The notes: generated by a model from the letters alone, not told the origin. A stretch of DNA of 64,000 nt from Isoetes taiwanensis (GCA_021234155.1 JAJEKV010000032.1:9864099-9928098), one strand, 5' to 3'. Shown: positions 10,956 to 21,915, counted from the first letter of the stretch. A program made the numbers and translations.

Positions 10956-11614
10956 TCAATGGAAGCAAGTTTAATGAGGCAAAGAAGTTCATTCTTGCGC
11001 ATAGCTTTTCCTAGCTGCTTTACTGACATTGACTGCATGACGGAGTGTAATGAATCACCTTTTATCGTTACACGTGCTCCATTAGCGGCGTTGAAGGTGA
11101 CCTCCCGCTGCTCGCAATCTATGTGGGCCTTGGCAGACGCTAAAAACTCCATTCCCACAATAAGATCATATTTGCCAATGTCCATTAACTCGGCACCCAA
11201 GGCAACTGGTGCACCTGGCAACTGCATTTTAAGGTTAATACGGCGTCCATGAGTGTGTCTGATCTTACCGCTAGCTAATGTGACTGGCTTAGGTCGGGAT
11301 TTCAACGTTTCCAGCTGCAGTACCTGGGCCATTCTAGGAGAAGCAAAATTATGTGTACTACCCGTGTCCATCAAAATTATGAAGGGCTTACTGTCTACTT
11401 GGCCTATTGTAGAAATAATGTAGGTCGACTTTCGGCCAAGGTTACTTTCGTTTCTATAGCGGCAAGAATATGAGACGCACCATGAATGTATTCGGAGCCT
11501 CGTCTTCCGCAAAGAAGATTGGACTCCAAATCTTCCCAATCCAGTCGGCCATGGCGGGTTGAGCGTCAAGCGTGACGCACGGGCAATTCGCATGAAGTGT
11601 CGGGCCTCATGCAC
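10928..11614 (-). pseudogene. Ty3/gypsy aspartic protease region
   Basis: A 228-residue open frame on the minus strand contains the retropepsin active site 'FIILMDTGSTHNFAS' (about 11325-11380) and the downstream 'LIVGMEFLASAKAHIDCEQREVTF' block, equivalent to 'D.ILGMDWL' in the family. Upstream at about 11560-11615 a degenerate zinc knuckle reads CYTVHEARHFMRIAR instead of CxxC..H..C. This is the best preserved frame of the pol region. Confidence 0.8.
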
Positions 11615-11639
11615 TGTGTAGCATGCCTTATCCCGTGAG

Positions 11640-12760
11640 CCTGTTCTCGGCCTCTTTAGGAATGGACTGTGAAGAGACCCGAATTTCCTTACAAAAGCAT
11701 TGTTGCCGCTTATCGGGGTGCTAAAAGCAACTTTCTTTCTCCCGCGCCCATAGGAATTGTCTTGAGAGGGCCCCGGACTTGGCGAAACAGGGGGTTTGTA
11801 AGGTGTGGACGGCCCGTAGGCTGCGAGTAAGGAGCGTGTCGCGGATCTTGGCTCCTTGGCGTATCTTCCTCAAGGCTTAATGCCTTAGCTTTCCGCCAAG
11901 CTATCGACTTTGGGTCAATAGCCTTGACCATTCGTTTAATAGATGGGGCCAACCCTTCAATGTAGCCCTCTTTCTCTTTTTCTCATTCATTCGGCACATA
12001 CAACCTCAAACGCATGAATTGTCACCGGTGTAGGCCTGCGGACATGCCCTTCGTTCCAACACGTAGAAGGTCGAATCACGTTGGCATTTGTGCGCATCGA
12101 GGCGCCGTAATGCATTTAAAAGCCTTAGCAAACTTCCCGAACTTGCATCCGCCCTATCCGGTGTTTAGCTCGGGCGTAACCCTTCCACCAAATACAGGCA
12201 TTTCCGGTTAAGGTTCGTGGTGGCGACCTTCCCCGTATCCTTCTCCGTCATTCCATAGGACTTCCGAATTCCTTCATTTCGTCCAACCAAGATTCCGCAT
12301 TCAAGCCTCCTCTGGATTTGCCATCAAACCGAGCCAACTTCAGGTTCTTCCATATACTAGTGATATTCAGATCAACAGTTTTCTAAGTATTCCTTATCCT
12401 TACGCCTTGAATGGTCACTGTCCGATAGCGAGGAACCCGAAGAACGCGAAGTGGTTGAATGTGAGGAAGCGGCGCTATCCTTAGAGGAACTTCGATGACG
12501 CTTAGCATGAGTCCTCCCTGCATGCAGTACGGGGCTAGCTCGGGAGGAGATGGTCGTTGCAGCAGTGGACTCAATGGTCGCGGAGGTAATTCCGGTCCGC
12601 CCCTCCCGAGTATGTGGCGGTGGATTGGTATGCAACACATAAGCTTGTAACTCGCCGAAGTTGCCTTTTCATTAACATCAATTCTCGCTCGGGGTGAGCC
12701 CACCGGGCGTTGGAGGGTGTTTGCCAAGCGGCGTTACGTACACCGTCTATAGGGAGCATT
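11640..12760 (-). pseudogene. Ty3/gypsy gag
   Basis: Minus-strand reading gives a serine-rich N-terminal stretch (12372-12638, 'RSSSKDSAASSHSTTS'). It is followed by 'LKLARFDGKSRGGLNAESWLDEMKEF' in part (about 12270-12345), a typical start of the retrotransposon gag domain (F-D-G... W-L). Several frameshifts break the remainder, including 11710-11952. The capsid domain is recognisable only in pieces. Confidence 0.65.
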
Positions 12761-13020
12761 CATGAATATATAAGCAGATTTATACTAATGTATAATCCCT
12801 TTTAAAATAATTGAGATCAAAAGAATATACAAACAGAAAACAATGTTTTTATTTCATTGAAGTCGAGTACAAAACAAGTATTTTGGTACATGGGTCAAGA
12901 CGAAAGTAGGTATGATACAATGGGAACTTTTAAAGTTCTACTGGCACACAGCGTAACCACAAGAACGAAAACACAACGGAAGAGACCAAGCCAGGGGGGG
13001 TTGGCGAAGGGTACTGAGGA

Positions 13021-13485
13021 TCACAGAAGTGTACTCTCCCGCATCTGCTTCGGACGAAGTTTATAGCGTGCCCAGGCTTGGACAATGATTGCTTGGTACT
13101 CCCATGTTGGGCTGACAATCAGAAGGTTAAAGAGCCTTCGCATCGCATAAAAGAGTTGCCAAAGATGGTCGTTGGCGTCCTCAAAGGCTTCGTGCCTGGT
13201 CATATTCCAATAGTCCCAGGTACGACACAGGGTCATCTTCAGATCCTCGAAAGCTCGATCCCTGAGGATGTTAACTATCTCCAGCCCTTTGTCAGGGTCG
13301 TAGAGTTCCCCTGGTGGCGGTGGTTCGGTTCCATAGCCTTCCTCCCACTCTGGATATTCACCATATCTCTGGCCATAGTCCTGGTCTGGCGGCCCGGGAT
13401 CGTCCCTCCTAACCATGTCGGTGATTCTTTCCTCATATTCCCAAATGGTTTCCTCTGCAATATAGTTGGAGTGAATAGAGAACAT
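13021..13485 (-). CDS. accessory ORF of the chromovirus (hypothetical, 154 aa)
   Basis: An uninterrupted minus-strand frame upstream of gag with no domain that I recognise. The N-terminal half is acidic and proline-rich (YEERITDMVRRDDPGPPDQD, GTEPPPPGELYDPD). The C-terminal half is likely helical and aromatic-rich (WDYWNMTRHEAFED, LWQLFYAMRRLFNLL). It lies inside the element, on the gag-pol strand, so it is probably element-encoded rather than host. It might be the intact end of a longer protein whose upstream parts lie at 13999-16550. Without homologues its function is unknown. Confidence 0.45.
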   Translation of the reverse strand: MFSIHSNYIAEETIWEYEERITDMVRRDDPGPPDQDYGQRYGEYPEWEEGYGTEPPPPGELYDPDKGLEIVNILRDRAFEDLKMTLCRTWDYWNMTRHEAFEDANDHLWQLFYAMRRLFNLLIVSPTWEYQAIIVQAWARYKLRPKQMRESTLL

Positions 13486-13998
13486 TTTGTAATTCCACTA
13501 TACCCTAAACTTTAATGCTTTGGAAGAGGAGGTCATAAAAAAAACAATTTAGTTATACTCATCAAGAAAACTTTGTATTTAATAAGTAGATAAGGTACAC
13601 ATTTTCCAATATGGTTTAAACAATTGCCAATCCAAAATCTCATAAATACATGTATATATATATAGTACTCTTAGTTCAGGAACTAGGCCCTGCCTCTTTA
13701 TCCTTAACCCTAGGAGGTGGGGAGAGGTCGGTGTCGCAGCAGAGAGCTACCCGAGGGTCCACACTTTGTGGTCCGCCCATGATGCAACCTCCCGGTGGAT
13801 AGGCAACGGCCAATGGGGCTGCCGTGAGGAGCTTCATGCCCATCAAGGCGCAATATCTTGGCCCAAGGCCGTAAGGGCAAGATCCCGTCAGATGCAGTAC
13901 ATACGTAAACGCACGATAGGGGAAGCTTCTTGTGGCCGGCGAAAGTGTAGAAAGTGCACGGAGGAGGGCCCACCATGCAGCTTCAGCCTTCCTCGGCC

Positions 13999-14454
13999 CT
14001 AAGTCCGGGCTATGAAAAGAACCTGCCTGTATTTGAAGGCCGACAAAAAGAAACGGGTGAGGTGGTTACCCAAAGACCTTCCCTTTATGGAGTTTCGGAT
14101 CGCGGCCACTTCCTTATCCAAGTCCATGGGGACCGCTTCCTCCTTGAGCTCCCATTTGCTCCTCCTTCTTATGCCAGGGGTTATGATATAAATCTTCACC
14201 CTCATCATCTCGAGCCGAGAGGGAACCTCAACCATATTGATGTTTGGGACATGAGGTCCCATAGCCGTGAAGGCATCTCGGTGCGAAAAGGCGGCCGGTT
14301 CTCGCATCACGAAGTCACGGAGACGTAGTAGAGTCTCCGCCGGCTCTAGAGTCTCCCCGACGGAACCGGCGAGCTGGTGCACCTCCCGAGGAAGCTCGGT
14401 AGAAGTGAAGTCGATGAAATCATCCATACAATACTCCGCAAGCTCAGAGTACAT
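13999..14454 (-). CDS. accessory ORF of the chromovirus (hypothetical, 151 aa)
   Basis: A minus-strand frame with mixed charged and hydrophobic composition and no stop for 151 codons (MYSELAEYCMDDFIDF..., LAGSVGETLEPAETLLRLRDF, KWELKEEAVPMDLDKEV). The protein-like composition and co-orientation with gag-pol support a once-coding region. No recognised domain. Neighbouring frames at 13021-13485 and 14466-15110 may be parts of the same decayed gene. Confidence 0.4.
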   Translation of the reverse strand: MYSELAEYCMDDFIDFTSTELPREVHQLAGSVGETLEPAETLLRLRDFVMREPAAFSHRDAFTAMGPHVPNINMVEVPSRLEMMRVKIYIITPGIRRRSKWELKEEAVPMDLDKEVAAIRNSIKGRSLGNHLTRFFLSAFKYRQVLFIART

Positions 14455-14465
14455 GGTCTTTGGCG

Positions 14466-15110
14466 CTATGCCGAATCCGGGCCACTACATTGATACGCCC
14501 GGATAATATCATCCAAGAGAAGGTACTCCCGCCCTCGGTGATAAATAAGCGGAAGGCCGCCTAACCCCGACAAGCCTATAGATGGGTCGCGGCGGTGGTA
14601 ACTCCTCTCGCTAGCTCTTTCCAACGGGCAAAGTCGCCCATTCGATATGCTCGTCATCCCCCCTCCTCGGAGGATTTCGCAACTTGCCCTTCTCTCGCCG
14701 GCAAGGTTTCATCCTCAACGTATTGGTCCATGAGGATGGCTAGAGGCGAAAGTGGCTTCCAGATATCGCTGTCCCGATCTTTGCCGACCACGGTAGGTGT
14801 TTACCCCATCGGAGTTTCCCTTTCAAGACGCGTCATAAGCATGTGTGTCCCCCGCTAGCATCTGCCGAACTATCTCCCGCTCCAAATACAAGTGGGGAGG
14901 ATCCCCTAGAGGAATACACGAGAGGAAGCATTTCCTCCATGTAAAGTCAAGGAATCCGGCATAGTCCGGGATGCAGCCGCATGTTGGCAAGGAGATCTAT
15001 GTGTTGGCATAGCAAAGGGCTGCAAGGTCGGTCGAAGGGAACCTGTGGATCCCATTTCTCCCCATCAAGGTACCAGCAAAGAAGGTCGGTGGCAGCCTAT
15101 GGCGCTTAGA
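14466..15110 (-). pseudogene. broken accessory coding region of the chromovirus
   Basis: On the minus strand, protein-like stretches separated by stops appear, including 'GFLDFTWRKCFLSCIPLGD' and 'LYLEREIVRQMLAGDTHAYD' (about 14830-14960) and the 63-aa frame at 14466-14657. No family recognised. It probably represents the decayed middle of the accessory gene. Confidence 0.35.
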
Positions 15111-15509
15111 AGGGAGGAGAGAGGAAAAGAAGCGTTTAAAATAACCCTACACAGTCCCCTTTTAAACCCTCTTAATAAAGCTGACGTCAGCATTTTATTT
15201 TAAATTTATCATGGAAAAGGAAAAAAAAACATTAAACTTTTAATTCAAAATAAAAGCTTCTTTATTAATTGTCACAAAAAAATATGTACAATTGCGGATC
15301 CCTTAAGTAGGCTAAGGTTGCTCCCCCGTATCCTACAGGCGAGGGCTAAATCCTTAGGCATTATGGTGACCCTCTTTGCGTGGATAGCGCAAAGGTTGGC
15401 ATCACCAAAAAAGTGCTACCAAGTAGGCTTCGGCCAGCCTCTTGAGCGCCAAAATTGCAAAGGTCCGAAACGGAGATCGGTCTTAAATTGCCGCGGCGAT
15501 CTCCCCGCA

Positions 15510-16553
15510 TCACCTCCGGAAAGGCAGACTTTTACGATAGAAGGTCCGGTCGACTTCTGAAATTTGCGGATCTCCGCAATGCCACGGCACCGGTCGGAAC
15601 CGATGAGGCTTCCATTGCCGAGGCCCCGACGATGTTGGCACCGCTCTTAGCCCCAAAGAACCCACGGGAGTTATCCACTCTCTGGCGCCTCCGGGCCGGA
15701 GCTGGTCTTCTTCCCAAAAGCCCCCGGTCTTCAACTTATCCTTGTATTGATCGGCCGGCCTTATGGGCAACTCCCTTCCTCGGGAGCTTAATTGGCCGGA
15801 TGCGTCGGTTTTGGGTTCGAGCCACTCCCGGATGCACCTCCTCCCTGTTGGTCCCGGGCTTGATCTTGTCTGGTCCCGCTCCTCTTGCTCCAACTTCTCG
15901 CTCTTCCCGAAGCTCTCCTTAGGTCTTCTTGGATGCGAGCAAAAAAGTTGGGGGCTGCGCGATTGGCGATTAAGTTCGTGGTACCTTCGTGGGACGCAGA
16001 CCCATATCTATCGAATAGTGGTCGATAGTGCATTGCTAATGTCGGGGATCTCTCCCGGACAAAAGCTGTTGGAACCCTCATGCCATTGGTATGGAGGAAC
16101 CTCAATGGCTCTGCCATCGATGACGGCAAAGCCGCCTCCTCAGGTACCTGCGGTACTCCCTACCCGGCTGCCGCGGTCGGACCAGCTCAATTTCCGGTGG
16201 TCGTCTTCCCCCGGGCAAAACCCCTAATCCGGCCGGCCTCCCGCCCCGACATCTTCCTCCTCAGCATGGCCTTCCGTTGGGAGGATAAAACTTGATGAGC
16301 ATCATCACCATGTCGTTGCTCAACAAGGGTATATGGAAGTCGGGCGTGGGTTCAGCCGGATGAGGAATGGCTCGAGAAGTGATAGACAGGATATGGAATC
16401 CTATCGTTGTTCTCAAACCTATTGACCCAGCTCATCCAACAAGATGTCGATGAGGGTTGGGTCAAGAGCCATGTGCTTAGCAATCATGGCGTAGATCTCC
16501 ACGATGCTCATGGTGGTTGGATCCGGAGCGCTCTTGGTGATGGCCATAGGGAA
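15510..16553 (-). pseudogene. G/C-rich accessory region, start of a possible upstream gene
   Basis: Minus-strand frames at 15510-15893 and 15788-16129 overlap in different frames. They contain arginine- and glycine-rich stretches (RRASGRARSWSKRSGTRQDQ). A candidate start, ATG at about 16551-16553, opens 'MAITKSAPDPTTMSIVEIYAM' (quoted in part) and runs to a stop at 16419, after which 'NRFENNDRIPYP' continues. The region is more G/C-rich than its surroundings. No domain recognised. Confidence 0.35.
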
Positions 16554-16784
16554 TACGGGCGAAGAGGATGGCAAAGGGGGCGCTGAGATGCACAAGGCAC
16601 AAGGGCGCAGGATCAAGGTCGGGTCTGGTGGCGATGGCGGAGGGCGGCTCAGGCGGTTGGAGGCGAAGAAGCAAAAGCAAATGACAGAAAATGATTTGCT
16701 AAACGGCCAATTAACTTTTAAAATTTCAAAATTTTTTTTTTTTTTTTTTATTAAATTCAAAAATTTTATTATTAAAAAAATTAT

Positions 16785-17000
16785 ACGGCGGAAATACGCG
16801 CCACATACGGTCGGGCGCCGATGGCATTATACGGGTTTCTCGCCGACCGGTGTCGTCGAAATGCAAGCGGCGCCCGAGTTGACCTGGCGGGTCCGCGTTG
16901 ACTTGAGTCTGACGGGTCGGGCGCCGACAGCATTTCGGGCGCTTCTAACTTGACTGCAAAGCGACAAAAAGCAAGCGGCGCCCGAATTCGTTTTTGGGCC
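16785..17000. repeat. GGGCGCCG-rich leader repeats of the chromovirus
   Basis: The words GTCGGGCGCCGA, GCGGCGCCCGA, GGTCGGGCGCCGACAG and GCGGCGCCCGAATTCG recur four times in about 200 bp, at near-palindromic GGCGCC cores. A T-homopolymer of about 18 lies just left at 16732-16750. This is leader sequence between the primer site and the accessory region. Confidence 0.6.
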
Positions 17001-17278
17001 TGCCCTTGACTATTTTTCGCCTGGAGTTGACTGTTTTAGGGTAATTCGAGTGCGCCCAATCCAATGGAGCCATCATCTTTGTCATTTGAGTTACCCACTG
17101 GCACCTGCTAGGCCTCCAATCTTGGCCCCTCCACTTCAAAGCTACAATTTCTTAACTTAACCTAACACCAAACCAAACAACAAAGAGAACTAACGACACA
17201 TTGACTTAGCCTCCTCCTAACTACCGTGCTACGAGTTAGTGTTTGGCCAGTGCTATGATTTCGGACAACCGAAATCAC

Positions 17279-17290
17279 GGCTCGATACCA
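17279..17290 (-). promoter_or_regulatory. primer binding site (tRNA-Met type)
   Basis: On the minus strand TGGTATCGAGCC sits one base after the 5' LTR end. It matches the initiator-Met primer site TGGTATCAGAGC closely, with a small difference in the middle. Confidence 0.75.
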
Positions 17291-17291
17291 A

Positions 17292-18885
17292 TGGACGCTT
17301 CGGAATATATACGACTTCCGGACGATACACATCGCGAGGGACTTTCCCTCCCATGGCAATCATCTCACCATGAGTGGGGCCCTCCGCCTATTTCGGGCCA
17401 TCTATGAAATGAGGCCCGAAGAAGGACACTGAAAGGGGGTCATTCGCCCACGCCTTCAATGGGACTCCTACGTCGCGGAAGCATGAATACAAGGGTTAGC
17501 ACACAGCACGAATATACATAAATAACCACCACGAAGGGTGGCACATCCATCCAAAATACCAACGGCATAGAATATGCATCTAATCCTAAGAAAACACCCA
17601 AACCCCGGGTTCTACCCCCTCGGACTCCGTGGGGGATCGGTCGCACCGGGCTACTGGGCCTCAAGAGATCAGCAGGCCAGGAGTCTTGGCATGGCGTTGG
17701 CTGGCATAGAACATTGGCTAGGGTTGTCCACTCCATCCGCCCCTCCCTGTGCACACTTTGCGGATGGGTCAATTCACGCTATGGCTTTTGCTATAGCCTT
17801 AGGAGACGCATAAACTTCGGGGGCATCACCCTCGAGCCTACTCTGTGTTCATGACGCCTGGTCCGATGAGGCAGGTGGGAAGCGTCCCCTTCCGAATCAC
17901 GGTGGTTCCATGGGTGAGCTAGAGAATACGTGCCGCATCGGCGACCCCGCATCCGTGCCGACTTACTCACCCTAAATCTACTCAAAGTGCAAGGTGCTCC
18001 ATACGGATCACACCTCTACACCCGAGGGAGTGTCGGACCCATACCCGGACCTCCCACGTGGACGGCCATCAGGCCTAGCCCATCTGTAGGAGTCTCAGGA
18101 GCCTTGTATGCTCGCGTGCAAGACCCCACCCCTCATGTCACCTTGTGTTCCTTGTGCGGTGCTAAGCCGGACCATAGCATCTAGGACCCGGTGGGTTCTT
18201 GTGCACAGGCCGCAATTAATGGGACTTTGCAGGGCGCTATCTAGGAGCATACTACTATACACGGTTCAGAGGCCTCTACCCCACCGTAATCCCCCGTTTT
18301 GAGTCAAATTAAACAAAGAGCTAACAATCCATCCTTTGAGTAAGAACCGTAATTGAATATAAAGAGAACTTGTTTGTACAATCAAGGGTTAGTTTCTATG
18401 ATTGATTTACAAAGAGAACAGAGAGAGACGGACACAACCAAGTGCTAACTAGAGTTCACATAGCCACCTACCTGAATTCTGGCTGGACTCGTTCCCATGG
18501 GGCCTCCATCTCCGGCGGTTGAAGATTCATTTGTGGCACGTGGCTTCCACAGGACGCATCGGTATGGTGGTTCTCTGCAGTGGTTGATGGGCCAGCTCCG
18601 CGGCCTTCCTTGGTCGATCTTTGAGTCAATCCCTGGGGATAGGGGTCAAGTTGGCATCCAAACTTGGCAACCCCCATCTTCGCCTAATCGATTGGGGCGG
18701 TGGGCCTTCCCAATTAGTAATTATCCTAATTCCCTAGGTTATAGGTTATTATTATTAATGTGTTAAATTAGCATAGCTAATTTAATCCTTTGTACATACC
18801 CCCATGGTAGCGTACCTTTAGGGAGTGACGGGCTTGTATTTGTACGTGTCCCGTATAGTAGACCGTATAAATACGTGGAACGTCA
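17292..18885 (-). repeat. 5' LTR of the chromovirus
   Basis: About 1594 bp, collinear with 5768-7346. It is flanked on its inner side by the primer site, so on the minus strand this is the 5' LTR and would carry the promoter (TATTTATACGG near its start). Small indels distinguish the copies, showing an old insertion. Confidence 0.9.
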
Positions 18886-19200
18886 CAATCCCGGTAGTAG
18901 GGTTCTACTGTACAGTTACATTGTTTGTTTTTGGTGTTGGGGTTTTTGGCTTTTTTGCCTGTTCTGTGCCGTCTCATAGGCCTCTGGCCTCCGTGGACAT
19001 TAAAATAAACTTCCTTCCTTCCTTCCTTCCTCTTTCCTCTTTCTTTTTTTTTCCCTTTTTTCCCATGCCTTGTTGCCCTTCACTTTTTTCACTTTGCTCC
19101 TCCTTTTTCCTTTTCCCTTTCCCCCTAAGAGATCAAAGTATAACCAATCACGATGGGGAGAAGTTGTGCAATATATCTCAGTCTTCGGATGCAATCAAAT
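18886..19200. other. right flank of the chromovirus, with a TTCC microsatellite
   Basis: Contains a (TTCC)n run at about 19012-19030 inside a longer pyrimidine tract. No gene seen. Confidence 0.6.
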
Positions 19201-19269
19201 GATCTATGCCTTCCAAATTAGGGTTTGATATGATAACATTATAATGTAAGATAAGGCTTCAGGGTTTAA

Positions 19270-19620
19270 GAAATATTATCAAGGGTTCTATTTAAGAAAT
19301 AACAAAAAGATCTAGGATTGAGAAATACATGCATTGATATTTAGTGCTGTCTATGAAGTATATTATACCATCATCATCATCCATGTCAATATCATTTGTG
19401 AACACAAAGGGCTCCCCTTCTTCCTTGGTTGCAAGAACCATAGTCTGGCCCCCTTCAGGATCTACAATCATTAAACCTTTGTATGGATCTGCTATTACTA
19501 AAGCTCAACTTCTTTTATTAAATCTAATGCCAAGGGACTGCCACATTGATGCTCATACTTCAACTTTGGCATTGGAGGAACTCCTGGATTGCATTCCTCA
19601 ATCTTGCATCATCAAAAGTT
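19270..19620 (-). pseudogene. strictosidine-synthase-like (SSL) pseudogene fragment
   Basis: The minus strand encodes 'LKYEHQCGSPLALDLIKE', then after a one-base frameshift 'LVIADPYKGLMIVDPEGGQT', 'LATKEEGEPFVFTNDIDMD' and 'GIIYFIDSTKYQ'. These match the SSL family order: 'CGRPLGL', 'LYIADAYYGLL.V.PEGG', 'PF.FTNDLDID..G.IYFTDSS..Y'. The family forms a six-bladed beta-propeller; most plant members are not true strictosidine synthases. Reading fails after STKYQ, where the frame is lost. Neither the propeller N-terminus nor the rest of the C-terminus is present, so this is a one-exon-sized broken copy. Confidence 0.75.
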
Positions 19621-19713
19621 CATGTTATAATTTGCTCTAATTAAATTATACAGCTACAAGATTTGTTGCAACTTGAATTCCTACAAGATTGGTTCTACAA
19701 GCTTTTTTCATTG

Positions 19714-20143
19714 GGAAAATTACCAAAATCATTAAAGTTTGCCAAAATGCCACTAAACCTGGTGGTATTTTGGGAAAACTGGCAATAACGTTTTTCCAAT
19801 GATCTGAATACAAATGTGCCTTTCAGAAGAATTGTAGATTAAGCTGAGATCTTTTTAACAAGCATAAGATCATTCAATTCTAAGACCACAATCTCAAGTT
19901 ATGAGATTTTTCATTTCTCAAATTCTGAAGAACTCAAGAGCTTATAGCTTGAAATTTTCAACTCCAATCAAGACGATCTTATGCTTGTTGAAAAGATCTC
20001 AGCTTAATCTACAATTCATCTAAAGGGCACATTTGCATTCAGATCATTAGAAAAATGTTATTGCCAATTTTCTCAAAATACCACTGGGTTTAGTGGCATT
20101 TTTGTAATTTTGGCAAATTTTAATGGTATTTTGGTAATTTTCC
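19714..20143. mobile_element. foldback element (~430 bp, long inverted arms)
   Basis: The sequence from 19714 (GGAAAATTACCAAAAT) to about 19871 is repeated inverted from about 19975 to 20143 (ATTTTGGTAATTTTCC), with a ~100-bp loop. Arms of about 160-170 bp match closely, with one ~10-bp insertion in the right arm. No coding capacity. This is the form of a foldback-type MITE. A target duplication could not be fixed. Confidence 0.85.
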
Positions 20144-21787
20144 ATTTTTTATTTAAAAACGGTAACCATCAAATCTTGGAATAAAGAACTCTCTTAAATC
20201 TGCTGAGTTTTTCCAAATAATGCATTGAACAACTTTTATTACTCCTTCATCGAGCTTCATTTAAGAGCTTTTAAATTGGAATACTACTACTTAGATATAA
20301 AACTTGATTAAACAATGATTGAATGAACCAGTTTTTGGGATTTCTGATCAATAAACTGATAAACTTCCAACGTTTGAGTTTGGTATTTGTGATCGCATGG
20401 TTGGGCTAAGATTTCTGTGCCGTATTGTATAAAAAATCGTATATCTTGCTATGTTTAAGGAGCTTAATGTCATTTAGAGGTGATGTTGCTTTTTTGGGTT
20501 TTTATATGACTTGCATTTCGAAATGTTAGGAAGAAAAAAAAATTTTTGGAGGCCGTTTTTCTGGGGCGTGGATAGAAACGGATGCTCCCTTCTTTTTTTT
20601 GGCTGGGGTAGCGGAGCAGAGGCGGAAGCACAGAGGTAGGGAGGTATGGCGATGAAGAGGGGTAGAGAGCAGAGAGCTATAGCGATGAAGCCCACAGATG
20701 CTTTGGCGGTTGAAGCCATCGGCTATGGCGGCGCTAATTTGTGGCTGCTGTTTGCTTCTGTTTTAGAGCTCCAGTGGAGGCATGCTCCTTGTGTTTTTAG
20801 ACCTCCGGATTAGGTGTTTGGCCATCTTTTCTGCACACTATAGGTACAAGGAGCTTCATATTTTCTCTTCTGGAGTTGCCTTGGCTCGTTTCTGGAGGTG
20901 AAGAGGCCGCTGTGGTTGATTGGGTTTCTCTGCCGTTTTAATGGTGTGCCGTGTTTGGACTTGTCTTGTTTGCATGCAGGGTAGAGCTGGAAGTTTTCAT
21001 CGTAGAGCTGGAAGCTTTTTATTTGGCAGATCCGATGCTGCATGCTTTCTCGTTTCTATCTCCTTTCCTGATTCTAGGTCCTTTCTGGCCATGCCATGCC
21101 ATGCCATCTTCCGACCATGCCATTCTTGCAGCCATGCTATTCTACCTCCAACAGATGCTATTCTACCTCCAACAGTAATCCGACACCATCTTGTTCAGAT
21201 ATCAGAGCTGTAGTTTTAGTACATTTTACTATGTGAAGGCCCATGTATGCATATAAATCTCAGCTCTATGTCGATATGCCAAAGTTGAAGACTCTTGAAC
21301 ATTTGGTTAGAAAGCGATAGGTTTTCGTCTCCAAGCAAATGTTAGCATAGAGTGGCAGTTCATAGTGGTAGATGCTACCTTTGGGTTTTTATTTGTCGTT
21401 GATTCTTTTCTGGCCGAATTGAATCAATGGTGAAATTACATGTTTGCATTTTTAAAACTGACCTTAGAAAGTGGCAAAGGATTTTTTTTGACAAAAAGAC
21501 GTTAAGCGTTGATTTGACATCATTCCCAGGATATGCTGAAGATCAATGGTTCATATTCAACCTTAAAAACAAAACCCATAATACTTGGAAAAAGACATTA
21601 AAATAAAGTTCTACAAGGCTTATGTATTCAAGGCATATTGCTTAAACATCTAGCTTGTATAGTCTACAAGTTGAAACAAACACCATTTAACATGAGAAAG
21701 AAAAGCAGAGAAGTTTTACCTATTATCAGATGTAACTGCAAATTCAACTCATCACTAACTCCTGTATACTGACCCCTACCTTGATTG
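20144..21787. other. no supported gene
   Basis: About 1.6 kb without a convincing coding region. Small direct repeats are visible: CCATG units at 21093-21106, and a 20-bp tandem duplication (ATGCTATTCTACCTCCAACA-like) at about 21136-21176. Frames at 20474-20719 and 20920-21213 have no recognisable protein features. The G-rich part at 20590-20740 may be a former promoter or leader. Confidence 0.4.
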
Positions 21788-21915
21788 TCAAAGGCAAGGC
21801 TCTAAGGCCCGACACAATTTATTGAAAAAGTCTTCCAAAAACTTGGGCAGCTGTGAAAGATCGGGGAGGTCGAGGTACTTTGGTGCCCACCGTATCGCAT
21901 ACAACCATCGGCAAA
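21788..21915 (-). other. exon-like open segment, unrecognised
   Basis: On the minus strand a TTGTTGCAG acceptor-like sequence near 21918-21926 precedes 'CRWLYAIRWAPKYLDLPDLS' and 'QLPKFLEDFFNKLCRAL', which is protein-like. It ends at a stop at 21788-21790, near a GT-AG-like donor (AAGGTAGGG, about 21774-21782). It may be one exon of a lost gene. No family recognised. Confidence 0.25.

Larger units (their letters stand above)
5768..18885 (-). mobile_element. 13.1-kb Ty3/gypsy chromovirus (full length, decayed)
   Basis: Two similar LTRs (5768-7346 and 17292-18885) flank an internal region read on the minus strand. A primer binding site follows the 5' LTR and a polypurine tract (AAGGAGGGAGAATA) abuts the 3' LTR at 7347-7360. 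Domain order from right to left is accessory region (17.2-12.8 kb), gag, protease, RT, RNase H, integrase, GPY/F module, chromodomain, which is the chromovirus order. Frameshifts and stops interrupt most domains, so it cannot move alone. The length exceeds most chromoviruses because of the accessory region. LTR ends are TG...CA; clear 5-bp target duplications were not found. Confidence 0.9.

Noticed and set aside
15455-16295. plus-strand reading frames in the G/C-rich part of the chromovirus
   Set aside because: High G/C lowers stop frequency on all frames; the element's coding strand is minus.
5763-18890. 5-bp target duplication for the chromovirus
   Set aside because: TCCTG or CATCC on the left and CAATC on the right do not match; the element is old and the flanks have probably mutated.
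19344-19640. plus-strand 98-residue reading frame
   Set aside because: It is the antisense shadow of the SSL pseudogene, whose minus-strand translation matches a known family.
21093-21176. CCATG and 20-bp repeats as a functional minisatellite
   Set aside because: Only two to three units each; likely ordinary slippage or small duplications.
20474-21213. reading frames beside the foldback element
   Set aside because: Low-complexity translations with no start context, splice sites or homologous motifs.
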